A DNA stretch of 64,000 nt, taken from positions 2,728,001-2,792,000 of the forward strand of contig NZ_CP097349.1 in NCBI RefSeq assembly GCF_023516215.1, in the 5' to 3' direction. Under the pieces are notes generated by a model. That model was not told the DNA's origin. It did not search any database and saw nothing but the letters and a program-made list of their open reading frames with translations. This document shows positions 54,068 to 63,022 of this stretch, one piece after another; the stretch's first letter is position 1; the number at the start of each line of letters is the position of its first letter. The DNA is from Cytobacillus pseudoceanisediminis. Lineage in GTDB: Bacteria > Bacillota > Bacilli > Bacillales > Cytobacillaceae. The position numbers and the translations under genes are program-made.

Positions 54068-55150
54068 ATGTACCGAGCTCTAAATTTTAATGCAGGTCCC
54101 GCGGCCCTGCCGGAAGAGGTATTAAAAGAAGCGGAAAAGAATTTACTGAACTTCAGCAATACCGGAATGGGCATAATGGAACTAAGCCATAGAAGCAAAG
54201 AGTATCAGGCAGTACATGATCAGGCAATAACACTTTTGAGAAAACTGCTGGCCATTCCGGATGATTATGAAGTGCTATTTATCCAGGGAGGTGCAAGTCT
54301 CCAGTTTTCTATGGTTCCGATGAACCTGCTGGGAAAAGATCAAGAAGCCCATTATATCCTCAGCGGCTCCTGGTCGGAGAAAGCTTTAAAAGAAGCAGAT
54401 AAAATTGGCAAAACCGTTATTTCTGCCTCCAGCAAGGATCAAAAATACCGCTTCATCCCAGCATACAATCAAAATGACATTCCTGATAATGCTGCCTATC
54501 TTCATATTACCAGCAACAATACAATTTACGGCACACAATGGAAAACATTTCCTTCAAATAAAAAAACACCACTTGTAGCTGATATGTCCAGCGATATTTT
54601 AAGCCGTCCATTGGGAGTGGAGCAATTTGATTTGATCTATGCAGGCGCCCAGAAAAATCTCGGCCCTTCCGGTGTAACAGTTGTCATTATCCGCAAAGAA
54701 CTATTACAAAGATCATCAGAAAATCTCCCTGCAATGCTGAATTATAATACGTTTGCCAATAATAACTCTTTATATAACACACCTCCCACTCTGGCTATTT
54801 ATTTGCTTTCCCTGGTGCTTGAATGGGCGGATAAGAAAGGCGGCCTTCAGCAGATTGAAAAGGCCAATGAAAAGAAGGCGAAAATGCTTTATGATGTAAT
54901 AGATGAAAGCGAAGGCTTTTACATAGGGCATGCTCATAAAGACAGCAGATCCCTTATGAATGTCACTTTTAATCTTCAAAATGAGGACCTCTCCAGGGAA
55001 TTTCTGCACCAGGCAAAAGAAGCAGGGTTTGTTGGGCTCGGAGGACACCGTTCTATAGGCGGCTGCCGCGCTTCCATTTATAATGCTGTGCCAGAACAGC
55101 ATGTTGAAAAACTGGCCGCATTTATGAAAGCCTTTAAGAATAATAGTTAA
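54068..55150 (+). CDS. serC: Phosphoserine aminotransferase SerC
   Basis: 360 residues. A PLP enzyme of the serine pathway converting 3-phosphohydroxypyruvate to phosphoserine. The start FNAGPAALPEEVL, the PLP lysine in YAGAQKNLGPSG and GGHRSIGGCRASIYNA are typical. A TTTGGAGGGAG site precedes ATG 54068. It is transcribed with trpP downstream or separately from the promoter-like site at 55162. Confidence 0.96.
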   Translation: MYRALNFNAGPAALPEEVLKEAEKNLLNFSNTGMGIMELSHRSKEYQAVHDQAITLLRKLLAIPDDYEVLFIQGGASLQFSMVPMNLLGKDQEAHYILSGSWSEKALKEADKIGKTVISASSKDQKYRFIPAYNQNDIPDNAAYLHITSNNTIYGTQWKTFPSNKKTPLVADMSSDILSRPLGVEQFDLIYAGAQKNLGPSGVTVVIIRKELLQRSSENLPAMLNYNTFANNNSLYNTPPTLAIYLLSLVLEWADKKGGLQQIEKANEKKAKMLYDVIDESEGFYIGHAHKDSRSLMNVTFNLQNEDLSREFLHQAKEAGFVGLGGHRSIGGCRASIYNAVPEQHVEKLAAFMKAFKNNS

Positions 55151-55161
55151 AAATATAACAC

Positions 55162-55189
55162 CTTTTCATCCCGGGGTTATGTGTTATAA
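55162..55189 (+). promoter_or_regulatory. Possible trpP promoter
   Basis: TTTTCA, 16 bp, TATAAT, about 90 bp before trpP. It overlaps an 8-bp inverted repeat TATAACAC/GTGTTATA (55153-55187), whose meaning is unknown. Confidence 0.45.
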
Positions 55190-55230
55190 TTAGTTAAAGT
55201 TTTTCGCTGCAGGCAAAGAGTGCACTGCAG

Positions 55231-55276
55231 GAGAGACGAACAGAGCCTAGTCAGAGAATAGCAGAGGAGAGATGAG
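55231..55276 (+). promoter_or_regulatory. TRAP-binding site in the trpP leader
   Basis: A run of GAG/TAG triplets starts at 55233, 55243, 55248, 55254, 55259, 55264, 55269 and 55274, with a degenerate GAA at 55238. This gives nine units spaced mostly 5 nt (one 6), the pattern bound by the 11-subunit TRAP protein. It covers the ribosome site (GGAGAG) just before ATG 55279. Tryptophan-loaded TRAP should block trpP translation, as known for B. subtilis trpP (yhaG). Confidence 0.85.
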
Positions 55277-55278
55277 AA

Positions 55279-55806
55279 ATGAATACAAAAAATTTAGTGG
55301 CCTTATCCCTATTGGTCGGGATGGGCGCAGTGCTTCATGCAGTGGTTCCAGGGTTCTTTCTTGGGATGAAACCGGACATGATGCTTACCATGATGTTTTT
55401 GGGCATAATCCTTTTTCCAGACAGCAAAAGCGTTTTGCTTTTAGGTTTGGTTACAGGCCTGATATCCGGACTTACCACAACTTTTCCTGGAGGATTAATC
55501 CCGAATATTATTGATAAGCCTGTTACTGCATTCACCTTTTTTGTTTTGTTCCTGAGTTTAAAGAAATTCCGCAAGAATATTATCAGTGCAGCTGTCTTAA
55601 CAGCAGCAGGAACAATTGTATCCGGAATTGTGTTTTTAACTTCCGCATACCTGATTGTCGGACTGCCAGGGCCATTCACGGCACTATTTGCAGCAGTTGT
55701 ACTGCCCGCAGCTGCAGTTAACACGGCTGCAATGGTTATCCTATATCCAGTAGCACAATCAATTGCTAACAGAACAAAGCTGACTCAGCAGACGATCAGC
55801 CAGTAA
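55279..55806 (+). CDS. trpP: Tryptophan transporter TrpP
   Basis: 175 residues with five to six membrane segments, matching TrpP/YhaG size. The start (NTKNLVALSLLVGMGAVLHA) and the loops GMKPDMMLTMMF and TTFPGGLIPNIIDKPVTAF fit. The upstream TRAP site confirms the assignment. It imports tryptophan. Confidence 0.92.
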   Translation: MNTKNLVALSLLVGMGAVLHAVVPGFFLGMKPDMMLTMMFLGIILFPDSKSVLLLGLVTGLISGLTTTFPGGLIPNIIDKPVTAFTFFVLFLSLKKFRKNIISAAVLTAAGTIVSGIVFLTSAYLIVGLPGPFTALFAAVVLPAAAVNTAAMVILYPVAQSIANRTKLTQQTISQ

Positions 55807-55811
55807 TAGAC

Positions 55812-55840
55812 AAAGCCCGCAAAATAAAGCGGGCTTTTTA
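55812..55840 (+). terminator. Terminator of trpP
   Basis: AAAGCCCGC-AAAATAAA-GCGGGCTTTTTA. Confidence 0.88.
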
Positions 55841-55848
55841 TATTTATA

Positions 55849-56039
55849 TTATTGGAAACTTCCTACAATCATTCCCAGCAGGAACAACAGTGCACCGCCT
55901 GCCGCTAAAGCAGCTGCCCTTTTTTTAGAACATACTTCGGAGGATAGACTCCGGGTTTCTTTATAGAAAGAAAAAAATGAATACCTCCTAAAAACAGAAC
56001 CACACTCAATGCAAAAATTCCAGCCGCCGCTCCGGACAA
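55849..56039 (-). CDS. Small two-pass membrane protein (one-base frameshift)
   Basis: 63 residues from TTG 56039 (GGGGAGAG site). Two hydrophobic helices (about 3-22 and 42-60) flank KKPGVYPPKYVL. The second helix is read only if one base is added to the T7 run at 55920-55926. Family not recognised; located between trpP and yhaH. Confidence 0.55.
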
Positions 56040-56227
56040 CCTCTCTCCCCTTTCGCTTTATACCCCTCTACTGAATTGTATGTCTGTATACCGGGAGCTA
56101 TGAGGATGTGGTTTACCCTTCTAATTTTTGTGATATAGATAAGAAACGGGAACTTTTCATTTTCCGCTTTAGAAAAATGAGTAATGTAGTAAAATAGACA
56201 TATATACAGGATTTTGAGGTGATGGTT

Positions 56228-56584
56228 ATGAAAGCCAAATCGTTATTGCTTGGACTATTAGCTGGCGGCGCTGCAGCCGGCATATCAACCCTATTGACTG
56301 CACCTGCTTCAGGAAGGGATACAAGACAGCAGTTAAAAAATACTACAAACACCCTGAAGGAGCAGCTGATCGAATTAAAATCCGAATTGCTCGCCATAAA
56401 GGATTCAGCATCATTTGCTTCGAAGGAAGGAAAAACCGCATTTAAGGAATTCTCAAACGACATCAAATATTCCATCAGCAATTGGAAAAACGAAATCCTT
56501 CCACATCAGCACAGACTGCAAAGAGAATTGCAGGAAATTGAAGCGGCCATCCATGAACTTGAAACAAATTTAAATAATAAGTGA
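56228..56584 (+). CDS. yhaH: YtxH-like protein YhaH
   Basis: 118 residues from ATG 56228 (GAGGTGATGG site). An N-terminal glycine-rich membrane segment (GLLAGGAAAGISTLLTAPAS) is followed by coiled-coil helices, the design of YtxH/YhaH general-stress proteins. Confidence 0.85.
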   Translation: MKAKSLLLGLLAGGAAAGISTLLTAPASGRDTRQQLKNTTNTLKEQLIELKSELLAIKDSASFASKEGKTAFKEFSNDIKYSISNWKNEILPHQHRLQRELQEIEAAIHELETNLNNK

Positions 56585-56586
56585 AT

Positions 56587-56630
56587 AAAAAAATCCTTCT
56601 TTTTCTTAAGTAAAAAAGAAGGATTTTTTT
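56587..56630 (+). terminator. Terminator of yhaH
   Basis: Long A/T-flanked stem AAATCCTTCTTTTT/AAAAAGAAGGATTT followed by a T run. Confidence 0.85.
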
Positions 56631-56871
56631 ATTTTTGACCGAAAACCAATATATTATGAAAATGCTTCAAATTTTTATAAAGCTTTGAACAAGCTCTCAT
56701 CCCTTGTTCTTAAGCCTTTTATAGAAATATCCAATTATATTTCTAAAAATTTTGTAAATTTATATCTTTATTAATTTTTGTTTTATTGGCATAATGATAC
56801 TATAAAAAGAAAATGAACTTCTGGCTGTTTGACCAGAAATAATTAATCTTACAAAGTAGGTGAATTTTTGA

Positions 56872-57447
56872 ATGTCGGATAAACCAATTTCTATGAAGGA
56901 AGCAATGATCTTCAGCCAGCGAGTGGCACAGCTGAGTAAAGCCCTGTGGAAGTCTATAGAAAAAGATTGGCAGCAATGGATAAAACCCTACGATTTAAAT
57001 ATTAATGAACACCATATTTTATGGATTGCCTATCATTTAAACGGAGCATCGATTTCCGATGTTGCCAAGTTTGGCGTAATGCATGTTTCTACTGCATTCA
57101 ATTTCTCCAAAAAGCTTGAAGAACGAGGCTTTCTTCAGTTTTCTAAAAAAGAAAGCGATAAAAGAAATACCTATATTAAATTGACTGATGACGGCGAAAA
57201 GGTGTTACTAAGTCTTATGGAAACCTATTCACCTGAGAAAAATGCCGTGTTCTCAGGTGCGATGCCATTAAGGGATTTGTATGGGAAATTTCCAGATATC
57301 ATTGAGATTATGGCGATCGTCCGCAATATATACGGTGACGATTTCATGGAGATTTTTGAAAAGTCTTTTGCTAACCTTGAAAATCAATTTGATGAAGATG
57401 AGGGTAAATTAAAGAAAAAAACATCAGCTGAAAAGGAACTTGTTTAA
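56872..57447 (+). CDS. scoC: Transition-state regulator ScoC (Hpr), MarR family
   Basis: 191 residues. The winged helix covers about 30-125 ([37 protein letters not shown]), with a helical C-terminal dimer part. In B. subtilis ScoC represses protease and sporulation-related genes. Located next to yhaH as expected. Confidence 0.92.
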   Translation: MSDKPISMKEAMIFSQRVAQLSKALWKSIEKDWQQWIKPYDLNINEHHILWIAYHLNGASISDVAKFGVMHVSTAFNFSKKLEERGFLQFSKKESDKRNTYIKLTDDGEKVLLSLMETYSPEKNAVFSGAMPLRDLYGKFPDIIEIMAIVRNIYGDDFMEIFEKSFANLENQFDEDEGKLKKKTSAEKELV

Positions 57448-57482
57448 ATAGATAAAGTTCCTTCTATCCATATGTAAGCCCT

Positions 57483-57516
57483 TACAAAGCGAATACATAC
57501 TATTCGCTTTGTATTT
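57483..57516 (+). terminator. Terminator of scoC
   Basis: TACAAAGCGAATA-CATAC-TATTCGCTTTGTATTT. Confidence 0.85.
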
Positions 57517-57677
57517 ATGAATTCAGTTGCTCATAGTTTCACATTAGTTTCATTATATAAAAAATGTTTTTCGACAAAATGTGTTAGCTTTCCCTATTGA
57601 TTTTTTTATTTATTCATCGTAAAGTATCTTAAGTAAGTTTGAAAGATTACTATTTTACTCCTTCTGGAGGTATTTTT

Positions 57678-58226
57678 ATGATGAATTGCTGGAAGACGAT
57701 TAACTTCACGAAGCAATATGGATCGCAAAGGCTTTTTATACTGTCTTCCTTAACCATGCTGGCCACTTTCATATTTACATATGTTCCTGCAACGTATGTA
57801 TTTGTACCGGGCTCCTTTTACGATAATTATTTTATTTTCTTTGCAGCCGGCTTATGGCTGTTGTATCCTGTGCATAAGCTGCTTCACTATCTGCCTATTG
57901 CACACCTTGGAAGTATCGTTAAAAAACAGCTGAAAATTAAATATGGCTTTATGCCAATTCTATATATTCGAATAACGGAGCCTATTTCAAAACGGCTATT
58001 CCTGACTGCCACTTTGGCCCCTATGTTTATCATAAACAGCATGCTCCTGGCTGCTTGCTTTATTTTTCCGCATTATGTTCATTATTTAATAATTCTGTTT
58101 GCTTTCCATGCAGGCTTATCTTTTTCTGACATTGTGTGCGCCAAAAATGTGCTGACTGCGCCAAATCAATCTTATGTTGAAGAAAATGAAGATGGGTTTG
58201 AGATATTGCTTCATTCGAACCAGTAG
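57678..58226 (+). CDS. DUF3267-family membrane protein
   Basis: 182 residues from ATG 57678 (or 57681), CTGGAGG upstream; a longer frame from 57639 lacks a site. Four hydrophobic segments. The first inner loop carries VHKLLHYLPIAHLG, the HxxxH-like motif of this zincin-related family. Peptidase activity is not established. Confidence 0.78.
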   Translation: MMNCWKTINFTKQYGSQRLFILSSLTMLATFIFTYVPATYVFVPGSFYDNYFIFFAAGLWLLYPVHKLLHYLPIAHLGSIVKKQLKIKYGFMPILYIRITEPISKRLFLTATLAPMFIINSMLLAACFIFPHYVHYLIILFAFHAGLSFSDIVCAKNVLTAPNQSYVEENEDGFEILLHSNQ

Positions 58227-58382
58227 CATAAACATAAATCCCGGGTATCCTGACAAAGGATACCTTTTACTTACCGGACAGGCAATCTTTAATACTATCT
58301 TTTTTTTGTGAACTTTGTTATTGTAAATAACAGACAAAACATGTAAAAGCAATAATATGACTGCCCAAGGAGGGAATCTTGG

Positions 58383-58562
58383 ATGATCTCCATCTTTATT
58401 ATTTTTGCCGTTTTTATTTTATTTTATATCAACAAGATGACAAATTCGCTTTGTCTCCAAAAAGAGATTCCTGAGGAACGGCAGCCCAAAGTATTCAGAA
58501 CCATTAACATTCTTATTACCATATTGCTAATCTCTTCTTTTGTAGAAATCTTGTATGCTTAG
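58383..58562 (+). CDS. Small two-pass membrane protein
   Basis: 59 residues from ATG 58383 (AAGGAGGG upstream). Helices at about 2-17 and 42-57 separated by KEIPEERQPKVFR. Own terminator at 58591. Family not recognised. Confidence 0.6.
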   Translation: MISIFIIFAVFILFYINKMTNSLCLQKEIPEERQPKVFRTINILITILLISSFVEILYA

Positions 58563-58590
58563 GATATCCTGAGAGCTCTTAAACATGAGC

Positions 58591-58622
58591 AAAAGCGGCG
58601 GAAATTTTCCGCCGCTTTTTTA
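58591..58622. terminator. Bidirectional terminator
   Basis: AAAGCGGCGGAAA/TTTCCGCCGCTTT, GC-rich perfect stem with A and T flanks between the convergent genes at 58383 and 58650. Confidence 0.9.
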
Positions 58623-58649
58623 TATACATTAATTGTAAACATCAAAAGC

Positions 58650-58742
58650 TTAGCAAAAACAAGCAGCTCCAATGATGATTAACAAAATGAACAGCACGAC
58701 AACTAACGCAAAACCTCCGCCACATCCATGTCCTCCAGACAT
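58650..58742 (-). CDS. YjcZ-family tiny protein 1
   Basis: 30 residues from ATG 58742 (AGGAGG upstream). The pattern Gly-rich start, GGGFALVVVLFILLIIIGAA, then Cys end is the YjcZ/sporulation tiny-protein family. Probably a small membrane protein of sporulating cells. Confidence 0.85.
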   Translation of the reverse strand: MSGGHGCGGGFALVVVLFILLIIIGAACFC

Positions 58743-58807
58743 ATGGTTGCCTCCTCTCAAATTCTGGCACAGGGCCCTCTTTGACTAGACCCTATGCCCA
58801 TCTTAGA

Positions 58808-58891
58808 TTACAGCCACGCGCATCCTACAATGATTAATAAAATAAACAATACAACGATTAGCGCGAAACCTCCGCCGTATCCAGCACCCAT
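58808..58891 (-). CDS. YjcZ-family tiny protein 2
   Basis: 27 residues from ATG 58891 (GGGGAGGTG upstream). GYGGGFALIVVLFILLIIVG closely matches the neighbour at 58650, a tandem duplicate. Confidence 0.85.
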   Translation of the reverse strand: MGAGYGGGFALIVVLFILLIIVGCAWL

Positions 58892-59108
58892 GGATAACAC
58901 CTCCCCTTCAGGTCGCTACCATATCCTATTCATTTGCCTCTGTGGTCGGATAGGCTTATATCCCGGCTACCCTAATTTTTTTAGGTGTTTGAACCTCCCA
59001 TCAGAGGGTTCCATGTATCATATGTACAATTGTCCTGAAGGGGATGGGCGAATACCCAGATTTTTATAAAAAACGCTGTGTTTATCGACCAAACATTACT
59101 TTCTTCTT

Positions 59109-59136
59109 TTGTTATTTTTTACATTTATGGTATAGT
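59109..59136 (+). promoter_or_regulatory. Probable prsA promoter
   Basis: TTGTTA, 16 bp, TATAGT, about 115 bp before prsA. The rest of the 58892-59108 gap shows no supported gene or obvious structure. Confidence 0.5.
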
Positions 59137-59250
59137 AGGGATTGTGATAAATGCAGGCTCTGTGAAGGAAATTGCTGTTATTGAGAAGTATAAAAATTCC
59201 AGTTCCAGCTCACCAGAGCCGAATTGAAAATTAATTTAGGAGTGTTCAAC

Positions 59251-60147
59251 ATGAAAAAATGGATGCTATCCCTCTCCATTGCAGCCGGAGTAATTGGATT
59301 AAGTGCATGCAGCAGCACCGGCGGGGAATCAGGAGATGTTGTCGTTGAAACAAAGAGCGGAAACATTACGAAGGACGAGCTTTATGAAGCAATGAAGGAA
59401 AAGTACGGCGAACAGGCGCTCCAGGAGCTCATTTATGAAAAAGTTCTTTCTGATAAATACGAAGTAACAGACGAGGAACTTAACGAGAAAATCGACGAAT
59501 TAAAACAGCAGCTTGGCGCTAACTTCGAGATGGCGCTTATGCAATATGGCTATAAGGATGAAGAAGACCTAAGAGAAACTTTCAAAACAGGCTTGCTTCA
59601 GGAAAAAGCTGCTATTAAAGATATTGAAGCAACAGAAAAAGAAGTTAAAGAATACTACGATAACTACAAACCGGAAATTAAAGCACGCCATATCCTTGTA
59701 GAGGATGAAAAAACTGCTGACGAAGTAAAGAAAAAGCTGGACGAAGGCGGAAAGTTTGAAGACCTGGCCACAGAATATTCAAAAGACCCAGGATCTGCTG
59801 CAAATGGCGGAGATTTAGGCTGGTTCGGCCCAGGTAAAATGGTTCCTGAATTCGAGGAGGCAGCTTATGCCCTTGATGTGAACGAAATCAGCGCTCCTGT
59901 TAAATCTGAGCATGGTTTCCACATCATTCAAGTAACAGAGAAAAAAGAGAAAAAATCATTTGATGAAATGAAGAAGGAAATGGAATATCAAGTGAAAGTG
60001 TCCAAGCTTGACGGTGACAAAATTCAGCAGGCAATGGATCGTGAATTAAAAGCTGCTGATGTTGATATTAAAGATAAGGAACTAAAAGGAGTTCTTGAAG
60101 AACCGGAAGCTGGGGCTGAAGGTGAAGCAGGGACTGAAGAAAAATAA
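59251..60147 (+). CDS. prsA: Foldase lipoprotein PrsA
   Basis: 298 residues from ATG 59251 (TTAGGAG upstream; the longer frame from 59224 breaks the signal peptide). Lipobox VIGLSAC with Cys20 as the lipid-anchored residue. PpiC parvulin domain at about 140-232 ([36 protein letters not shown]). It folds exported proteins on the outer face of the membrane and is essential in B. subtilis. The tail is acidic ([11 protein letters not shown]). Confidence 0.96.
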   Translation: MKKWMLSLSIAAGVIGLSACSSTGGESGDVVVETKSGNITKDELYEAMKEKYGEQALQELIYEKVLSDKYEVTDEELNEKIDELKQQLGANFEMALMQYGYKDEEDLRETFKTGLLQEKAAIKDIEATEKEVKEYYDNYKPEIKARHILVEDEKTADEVKKKLDEGGKFEDLATEYSKDPGSAANGGDLGWFGPGKMVPEFEEAAYALDVNEISAPVKSEHGFHIIQVTEKKEKKSFDEMKKEMEYQVKVSKLDGDKIQQAMDRELKAADVDIKDKELKGVLEEPEAGAEGEAGTEEK

Positions 60148-60152
60148 TGAAT

Positions 60153-60183
60153 AACGGGGCTCCAGGCTGGAGTCCCGTTTTTT
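60153..60183 (+). terminator. Terminator of prsA
   Basis: ACGGGGCTCCAG-GCTGGAGTCCCGTTTTTT. Confidence 0.88.
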
Positions 60184-60206
60184 ATGTTTTTTAGATGGAT
60201 TCCAAA

Positions 60207-60392
60207 TCAGCCTGCAGATTGCTGAGTGGATTTCCGCTCTTCTTTTTCCCTTTCAAGACGCTTCATATAAATTTCACCCTCACGTTCAATGCTGTCCTGC
60301 TCCACCTTTTTCTCTTCCCTGCCCGTCGTCACCGCCATATATGCACTTACAACGATTCCGGCTGCAACAAAATATACCCAAATTGGAATCAT
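60207..60392 (-). CDS. yhaL: YhaL-like small sporulation-associated membrane protein
   Basis: 61 residues from ATG 60392 (AGAGGGG upstream). One N-terminal membrane helix (IPIWVYFVAAGIVVSAYMAV) then a charged coiled helix. Position between prsA and yhaM and the pattern fit YhaL. Confidence 0.78.
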   Translation of the reverse strand: MIPIWVYFVAAGIVVSAYMAVTTGREEKKVEQDSIEREGEIYMKRLEREKEERKSTQQSAG

Positions 60393-60478
60393 CTGTTTCC
60401 CCTCTTTCTTTTCATAATGGTTGTCCATTTACTATAAATGTATGTTAAACCAGGAAAAATATGATAAACAGGAAAAAA

Positions 60479-60602
60479 GAAAAGCGCAAGCGCCTTGCCC
60501 AAGAAGGAACGCAGACTAAGATCGCCACGTCCTTTGGCAACGTCTGCATGACACCTCGAGGGGGTAGGTGCTGGAGCTAGACAGTTATCTAACTTTAGAA
60601 TT
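60479..60602. repeat. Dispersed structured repeat, copy 2
   Basis: About 124 bp between yhaL and yhaM, sharing both ends with 6618-6757. AGCGCCTTGCCC pairs with GGGGTAGGTGCT and the inner stem is GCAGAC/GTCTGC. Same orientation as copy 1. Confidence 0.75.
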
Positions 60603-60618
60603 TTATATGGATATCTAT

Positions 60619-60655
60619 AAAAAAGCCACCCTTTCCATTAGGAAGGATGGCGGTT
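60619..60655 (-). terminator. Terminator of yhaM
   Basis: On the minus strand GCCATCCTTCC-TAAT-GGAAAGGGTGGCTTTTTT. Confidence 0.82.
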
Positions 60656-60656
60656 A

Positions 60657-61601
60657 TTATTTATGAAAACTAGGCTTATAGAATGAACGGTTATCCAGAG
60701 CAAATACCCGCTCGGAGAACTCTCCTGGTTTCACCCTCTCAAGGGCTCTATCAAGCATGTTCATTTTTGCATCAATGTTATCAATGTAATGAAGAATTTC
60801 TGCTTCCTTGATAAGCGGCGGTTTTGGACTGCCCCATTCCGCTTTGCCGTGATGGGATAAAACCATATGCTGAAGGATCATAATCTCTTCACCACTGATT
60901 CCCAGCTCCTCAGCAGCTTTTCCAATTTCATTGATCATAATGGTAATATGTCCAAGCAAGTTTCCTTCTATTGTGTAAGATGTTGAAATCGGTCCAGACA
61001 GTTCTGTAATCTTTCCTAAATCGTGCAAAATGACTCCAGCGTACAATAAGTCCTTATCCAGGCTTGGATACAAACCGGAAATTGCCTTTGCCAAATCCAG
61101 CATGGAAACTACATGATAGGCAAGACCGGATACGAACTCATGATGATTTTTCGTAGCGGCCGGATATTCAAGAAAGTCTTTTTGATGCTTCTTCAATAAA
61201 TGGCGAGTAACCCTTTGGATATTCGGGTTTTTCATTTCAAATATATATTGAGTGATTTTACTCATCATCTCATCTGTACTTAATGGCGCTGTTTCGAGAA
61301 AGTCTGCCAGCTTGACCGGGTCTGTTGGGGACGCCGGCCGAATTTGGCGGATTCTTAGCTGATTGCGTCCACGGTAATTTAAAATATCCCCTGCCACTTT
61401 TACAATGGTTTCAGGGCTGTAGTTTTTCGCATCATCATCAGACACATCCCAAAGCTTTGCTTCAATTTCGCCGCTTTGGTCCTGGAAAATTAGGGTCAAA
61501 AACGGTTTTCCATTACTTGCAATCCCTTTAGCTGCACTTTTGATTAGCAGAAAAAGCTCGATTTGTTCTCCTACTTCGTAATAAACAATTCCTTTTGACA
61601 T
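60657..61601 (-). CDS. yhaM: 3'-5' exoribonuclease YhaM
   Basis: 314 residues. N-terminal OB-fold (about 10-95; [20 protein letters not shown]) and a C-terminal HD domain (155-285; [42 protein letters not shown]). This is the domain pair of YhaM, which degrades RNA and single-stranded DNA with Mn2+. Normal length. Confidence 0.94.
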   Translation of the reverse strand: MSKGIVYYEVGEQIELFLLIKSAAKGIASNGKPFLTLIFQDQSGEIEAKLWDVSDDDAKNYSPETIVKVAGDILNYRGRNQLRIRQIRPASPTDPVKLADFLETAPLSTDEMMSKITQYIFEMKNPNIQRVTRHLLKKHQKDFLEYPAATKNHHEFVSGLAYHVVSMLDLAKAISGLYPSLDKDLLYAGVILHDLGKITELSGPISTSYTIEGNLLGHITIMINEIGKAAEELGISGEEIMILQHMVLSHHGKAEWGSPKPPLIKEAEILHYIDNIDAKMNMLDRALERVKPGEFSERVFALDNRSFYKPSFHK

Positions 61602-61759
61602 ACGCGCACCGACGCTCCCTTCACGAGGTTGTTTAAAAAGGGCACTATGAACCGGACCAGACAGTCTTTGGCAGCCTCCTTAAACATGCAATTCTATTAA
61701 ACTAGTATACCACACAGACCCTGCACTCTCCTAAATTAATCATGACTTTTGCTCGCTAT

Positions 61760-61794
61760 AAAAACCCATTCACGTTTTCATGAATGGGTTTTTA
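61760..61794 (-). terminator. Terminator of lrgAB-like genes
   Basis: AAAAACCCATTCA/TGAATGGGTTTTT with T tail on the minus strand, just past the lrgB stop. Confidence 0.82.
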
Positions 61795-61808
61795 ATGGTA
61801 TTTGAAGG

Positions 61809-62498
61809 TTACAGCAAAAGAAGCAATATTGGAATGAATAACGAAAGGATAATTGCAGAAGTTGTCATGGCTATACACCCCATGGCACCTTCTTCCTCTC
61901 CCCACATAAGTGAACGGCTGGCTCCCAGCATCTGTGCTGAAGTGCCCATTGCCAATCCTTTAGCGGCTTTACTATTTATTCCAAGCCACTTCAATAGGTT
62001 TGGGCCCAGCATAACGGAAAAAAGACCAGAAAATAGCACAAAGAAAACGGTAAAGGCTGTAGACCCTCCCAAGCCATCAGAGACCGTTAAGGCTACCGGG
62101 AGTGTTACTGAACGCGGAATAAGAGATGCAATAATCTCCTGATTAAATTGAAAAACCTGTGACATGATGTAAACCGAAAATATGCCTAAGGAGGTTCCGG
62201 CAAAGACTCCTGAGAATATTTTCTTAAGATGTCTTTTCATTAAGGGCCACTCCTTATATAAAGGAACAGCAAAAGAGACAACCGAAAGCTGAAGGAGCAG
62301 CTCAAACAGACTGCTTCCTTTTTGATAGACTGTTAGTGGGATGTTGCACAATAGAAGAATGGTAATCAAGAGCGCAGTTCCGGTGTATAAAGGATTTAAC
62401 CAGCTCTTCTTAAACTTCCTGAAAACTTGCAGGCTTGCGATATAACTGGCAAGAGTCATCAAGATGCACCCTATACTATTGAATAAAACAGAACTCAT
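61809..62498 (-). CDS. lrgB: LrgB/CidB-family membrane protein
   Basis: 229 residues, six to seven membrane segments. SLIPRSVTLPVALTVSDGLG and GTSAQMLGASRSLMWGEEEG are family hallmarks. It overlaps the LrgA gene by 4 bp. LrgAB/CidAB proteins modulate murein hydrolase activity or carry small organic acids such as pyruvate; which applies here is unknown. Confidence 0.9.
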   Translation of the reverse strand: MSSVLFNSIGCILMTLASYIASLQVFRKFKKSWLNPLYTGTALLITILLLCNIPLTVYQKGSSLFELLLQLSVVSFAVPLYKEWPLMKRHLKKIFSGVFAGTSLGIFSVYIMSQVFQFNQEIIASLIPRSVTLPVALTVSDGLGGSTAFTVFFVLFSGLFSVMLGPNLLKWLGINSKAAKGLAMGTSAQMLGASRSLMWGEEEGAMGCIAMTTSAIILSLFIPILLLLL

Positions 62499-62854
62499 TT
62501 TTGGCGCCTCCTTCTTGTATTCTCATACATTTGAACAGAATACGCTGTGCCCAATAAACAGCAAAAGCTGCTTAGAATCAGGACCAAAAGGAAATGAAAA
62601 TTTAATAGAGGAATAAAATTGGGAGATAAGAATAATCCAATGACAAAGGGGATAAACAGCAGGGACATGTGTTTAATTTGAAAAGATGCTGCTTTCTCTA
62701 TCCATTCTAATTTAATTGAATTGGTTACCAATAGGATTAATAACATAAGCATCCCTATGACACTTCCAGGAAGCGGAATATGAAAGAACGCAGCCGCAAA
62801 GTTCCCTGCAATCAGAAAAATAGCGAGTAACAATACTTGAATCAGCCAGGGCAA
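62495..62854 (-). CDS. lrgA: LrgA/CidA-family holin-like protein
   Basis: 119 residues, four membrane segments; FFHIPLPGSVIGMLMLLILL and MSLLFIPFVIGL are typical of LrgA/CidA. It forms a pair with lrgB and lies between yhaM and yhaN, where B. subtilis has no such genes as far as I recall. Confidence 0.9.
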   Translation of the reverse strand: MPWLIQVLLLAIFLIAGNFAAAFFHIPLPGSVIGMLMLLILLVTNSIKLEWIEKAASFQIKHMSLLFIPFVIGLFLSPNFIPLLNFHFLLVLILSSFCCLLGTAYSVQMYENTRRRRQK

Positions 62855-62987
62855 ATTTTATTCTCCTTCCTAACCGCTTTTTATCATCTTACTGAATAAC
62901 AAAAGAAAAAACATGATATTTGTAAGGTTTCTTTACACACTTTTTTAATGTTTATGAGTTTTTGTAAGATTTACTTACCATACATAT

Positions 62988-63022
62988 AAAAAAGCTGCCT
63001 GTTAATTAGACAGACAGCTTTT
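62988..63022 (-). terminator. Terminator of yhaN
   Basis: On the minus strand AAAAGCTGTCTGTC-TAATTA-ACAGGCAGCTTTTTT, containing the yhaN stop. Confidence 0.82.
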
